Part shown: one piece after another, positions 5,992-7,187 of the stretch
How the letters are laid out: each line of letters starts with the position of its first letter
Position numbering within the stretch: position 1 is the first letter of the stretch
DNA from: Deltaproteobacteria bacterium
GTDB lineage: Bacteria; Myxococcota; Myxococcia; Myxococcales; 40CM-4-68-19
Direction of reading: 5' to 3'
Assembly: GCA_005879505.1 (NCBI GenBank)
Contig: VBKQ01000286.1
Location: 1 to 7,187, forward strand
Length of the DNA: 7,187 nt
Position numbers and translations under genes: made by a program
Notes under the pieces: generated by a model
What the model saw: only the letters and a program-made list of their open reading frames with translations
The model's database searches: none
Told to the model about the DNA's origin: nothing

Positions 5992-7026
5992 ATGCGTGCG
6001 GCCGCAGCGATCCTCATCCTGTGCGCCGGTGCCGCCGGGCGGGCCGAGCAGATCCGCATCGAGGTCGCGCGCGGAAAGCGCTCTGCCCGCGTGGAGGCCG
6101 GCGGGCGGATGCACGCGCTCGCCGCCGAAGCCGCGGGGCTGACGCTCGACGGCAAACCGGTCGCATCGGCGCAGTTCGCCGGACCGCTGCGCCTCGACGG
6201 GCGCGAGCTGCCCGGCCGGCTCGAGGTGTTCAGCGAGCGCGGGGCGCTGGTCGCGGTGAACTCGGTCGATCTCGAGCAGTACGTCGCCGCGGTCGTGGCG
6301 AGCGAGATCCCGCCGGGTTGGCCTGCGGAGGCGCTGCGCGCGCAGGCCGTGGCGGCGCGGACGTTCGCCGTCGCGCAGAAGATCGCACAAGGTCCCGGTG
6401 CGCGCGCACATCTCGGCGCCTCGGTCCTCGATCAGGTCTACCGCAACGCCGCCCGCACTCCGCAGCCGGCCCTCGATGCCGCGCGGGCCACCGCGGGCGA
6501 GGTGCTCACCTGGGGCGCGGCGCCCATCGCTGCATACTTCAGCGCGAGCTGCGGCGGCAGGAGCGAGAGCGCGGAGGCCGCGTTTCATCTGGTTCCCGGC
6601 ACGGCTCCGTACCTGCGCGGCGGCGAACCGGACGGCGACGAGCGAGGCTGGACGGTACGGGTTCCGCTGGCGGAGATCACGGCCGCGCTGCGCAAGGCGC
6701 GGCGCATGCACGCCGAGGTCCGCGACATCGCCGTGGAATCGAGGACAGCGAGCGGACGCGCGCAAGGGCTCGCGGTCGAAACCAGCGCGGGCCGGCGGCC
6801 ACTGCCCGCGGTCGAGCTGCGACAGCTGCTCGGCTACAGCCGGCTCCCTTCGCTCCTCTTCGAGGTGGCCAGCGAAGATGGCGTCGCCGTGTTTCGGGGA
6901 CGGGGGAACGGTCACGGCGTCGGACTCTGCCAGTGGGGGGCACGGGCCAGAGCGCTTGCGGGAGCGACGTATCGGGACATTCTCGCGCGCTATTACCCAA
7001 GCGCCGAGCTCCGCCGCATGTACTGA
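5992..7026 (+). CDS. Exported SpoIID/LytB-domain cell-wall protein
   Basis: This is a 344-residue protein starting at ATG 5992, with no clear Shine-Dalgarno. The start is supported by the signal peptide MRAAAAILILCAGAAGRA (cleavage probably after residue 18; the Cys at 11 lacks a proper lipobox). The SpoIID domain covers about residues 60-340. It shows VNSVDLEQYVAAVVASEIPPGWPAEALRAQAVAARTF (90-125; E105 matches the essential Glu of SpoIID lytic transglycosylases), YFSASCGGRSE (182-192) and the signature GNGHGVGLCQWGA (305-317). SpoIID cleaves denuded peptidoglycan glycan strands, and LytB is its amidase-enhancer relative. In a probable non-sporulating Gram-negative the role would be periplasmic wall remodelling, perhaps in division. 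The mature protein has exactly two cysteines (187 and 313), the second within the signature where Ser is usual. It is monocistronic, set off by an upstream terminator and a convergent gene 8 bp downstream. Confidence 0.92.
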   Translation: MRAAAAILILCAGAAGRAEQIRIEVARGKRSARVEAGGRMHALAAEAAGLTLDGKPVASAQFAGPLRLDGRELPGRLEVFSERGALVAVNSVDLEQYVAAVVASEIPPGWPAEALRAQAVAARTFAVAQKIAQGPGARAHLGASVLDQVYRNAARTPQPALDAARATAGEVLTWGAAPIAAYFSASCGGRSESAEAAFHLVPGTAPYLRGGEPDGDERGWTVRVPLAEITAALRKARRMHAEVRDIAVESRTASGRAQGLAVETSAGRRPLPAVELRQLLGYSRLPSLLFEVASEDGVAVFRGRGNGHGVGLCQWGARARALAGATYRDILARYYPSAELRRMY

Positions 7027-7034
7027 ACGCCGAG

Positions 7035-7187
7035 CTACTTCCGTATCTCGCGGTAGATGAGGACGAGCCCCGTGAGCGGAAGCGGGTACAGGAGGGCGCG
7101 GATGAGGGCGGAGGCGATGGGGCGCCAGGGGCCGGGAGGAAGCAGGAGGGCGGCTCCGGAAGCGAGGACCGTGAACGCGACGATCAG
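7035..7187 (-). CDS. C-terminal end of a membrane protein, runs off the window
   Basis: On the minus strand a frame is open from the window edge to TAG (7037-7035), giving 50 residues. It has two hydrophobic stretches, LIVAFTVLASGAALLLPPG (1-19) and IASALIRALLYPLPLTGLVLIY (24-45), ending in the charged tail REIRK. This hydrophobic-helix, Pro-Gly turn, hydrophobic-helix, basic-tail pattern and the G/C-rich third positions point to the end of a real multi-span membrane protein. It has no start in the window. It is convergent with the SpoIID-type gene, with only 8 bp between stop codons. The family cannot be named from this fragment. Confidence 0.6.
   Translation of the reverse strand: MIVAFTVLASGAALLLPPGPWRPIASALIRALLYPLPLTGLVLIYREIRK

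Noticed and set aside
3208..6915. A single minus-strand open frame of 1235 codons running through four genes
   Set aside because: Only its last 188 codons look like protein, with their own ribosome-binding site and signal peptide. The rest is out of frame with the cyclase and antisense to the CBS and SpoIID genes, with Arg/Pro/Ala/Gly-rich low-complexity translation typical of GC-rich shadow frames.

Overview
The window is about 7.2 kb of dense bacterial chromosome with very high G+C content and strong G/C preference at third codon positions. The gene content is a two-domain glycogen-debranching-type enzyme, a MoxR/CoxD-like ATPase, a HAMP-GAF-GGDEF protein, a CBS-pair protein and a SpoIID/LytB-type cell-wall protein. 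Together with the codon bias this suggests a Myxococcota/Deltaproteobacteria-like or similar high-GC Gram-negative organism. That placement is inference, because no rRNA or other phylogenetic marker is present.

Layout from left to right: (1) the 3' part of a plus-strand glycogen-debranching / amylo-alpha-1,6-glucosidase-like gene, open at the left edge; (2) a tiny minus-strand single-span membrane protein, convergent with gene 1; (3) a plus-strand MoxR-family AAA+ ATPase, divergent from gene 2; (4) a perfect 12-bp-stem hairpin between convergent genes; (5) a minus-strand exported protein of unknown function, probably downstream of and co-transcribed with (6) a membrane-bound diguanylate cyclase; (7) a plus-strand CBS-pair protein, divergent from gene 6 across a short region with overlapping start signals and two adjacent dyads; (8) a strong compound intrinsic terminator; (9) a plus-strand exported SpoIID-domain protein; (10) the 3' end of a minus-strand membrane protein that runs off the right edge.

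The genes do not form one pathway. The likely functional groupings are the diguanylate cyclase with its downstream exported protein (one minus-strand unit), and possibly the cyclase with the CBS-pair protein through a shared divergent control region. The debranching enzyme, the ATPase and the SpoIID protein look like independent housekeeping or envelope functions. I saw no mobile elements, CRISPR arrays, tRNAs or rRNAs, and no convincing evidence of a new multi-gene system. The most interesting points are the divergent cyclase/CBS control region, the ATPase without its usual VWA partner, and the unrecognised exported protein next to the cyclase.
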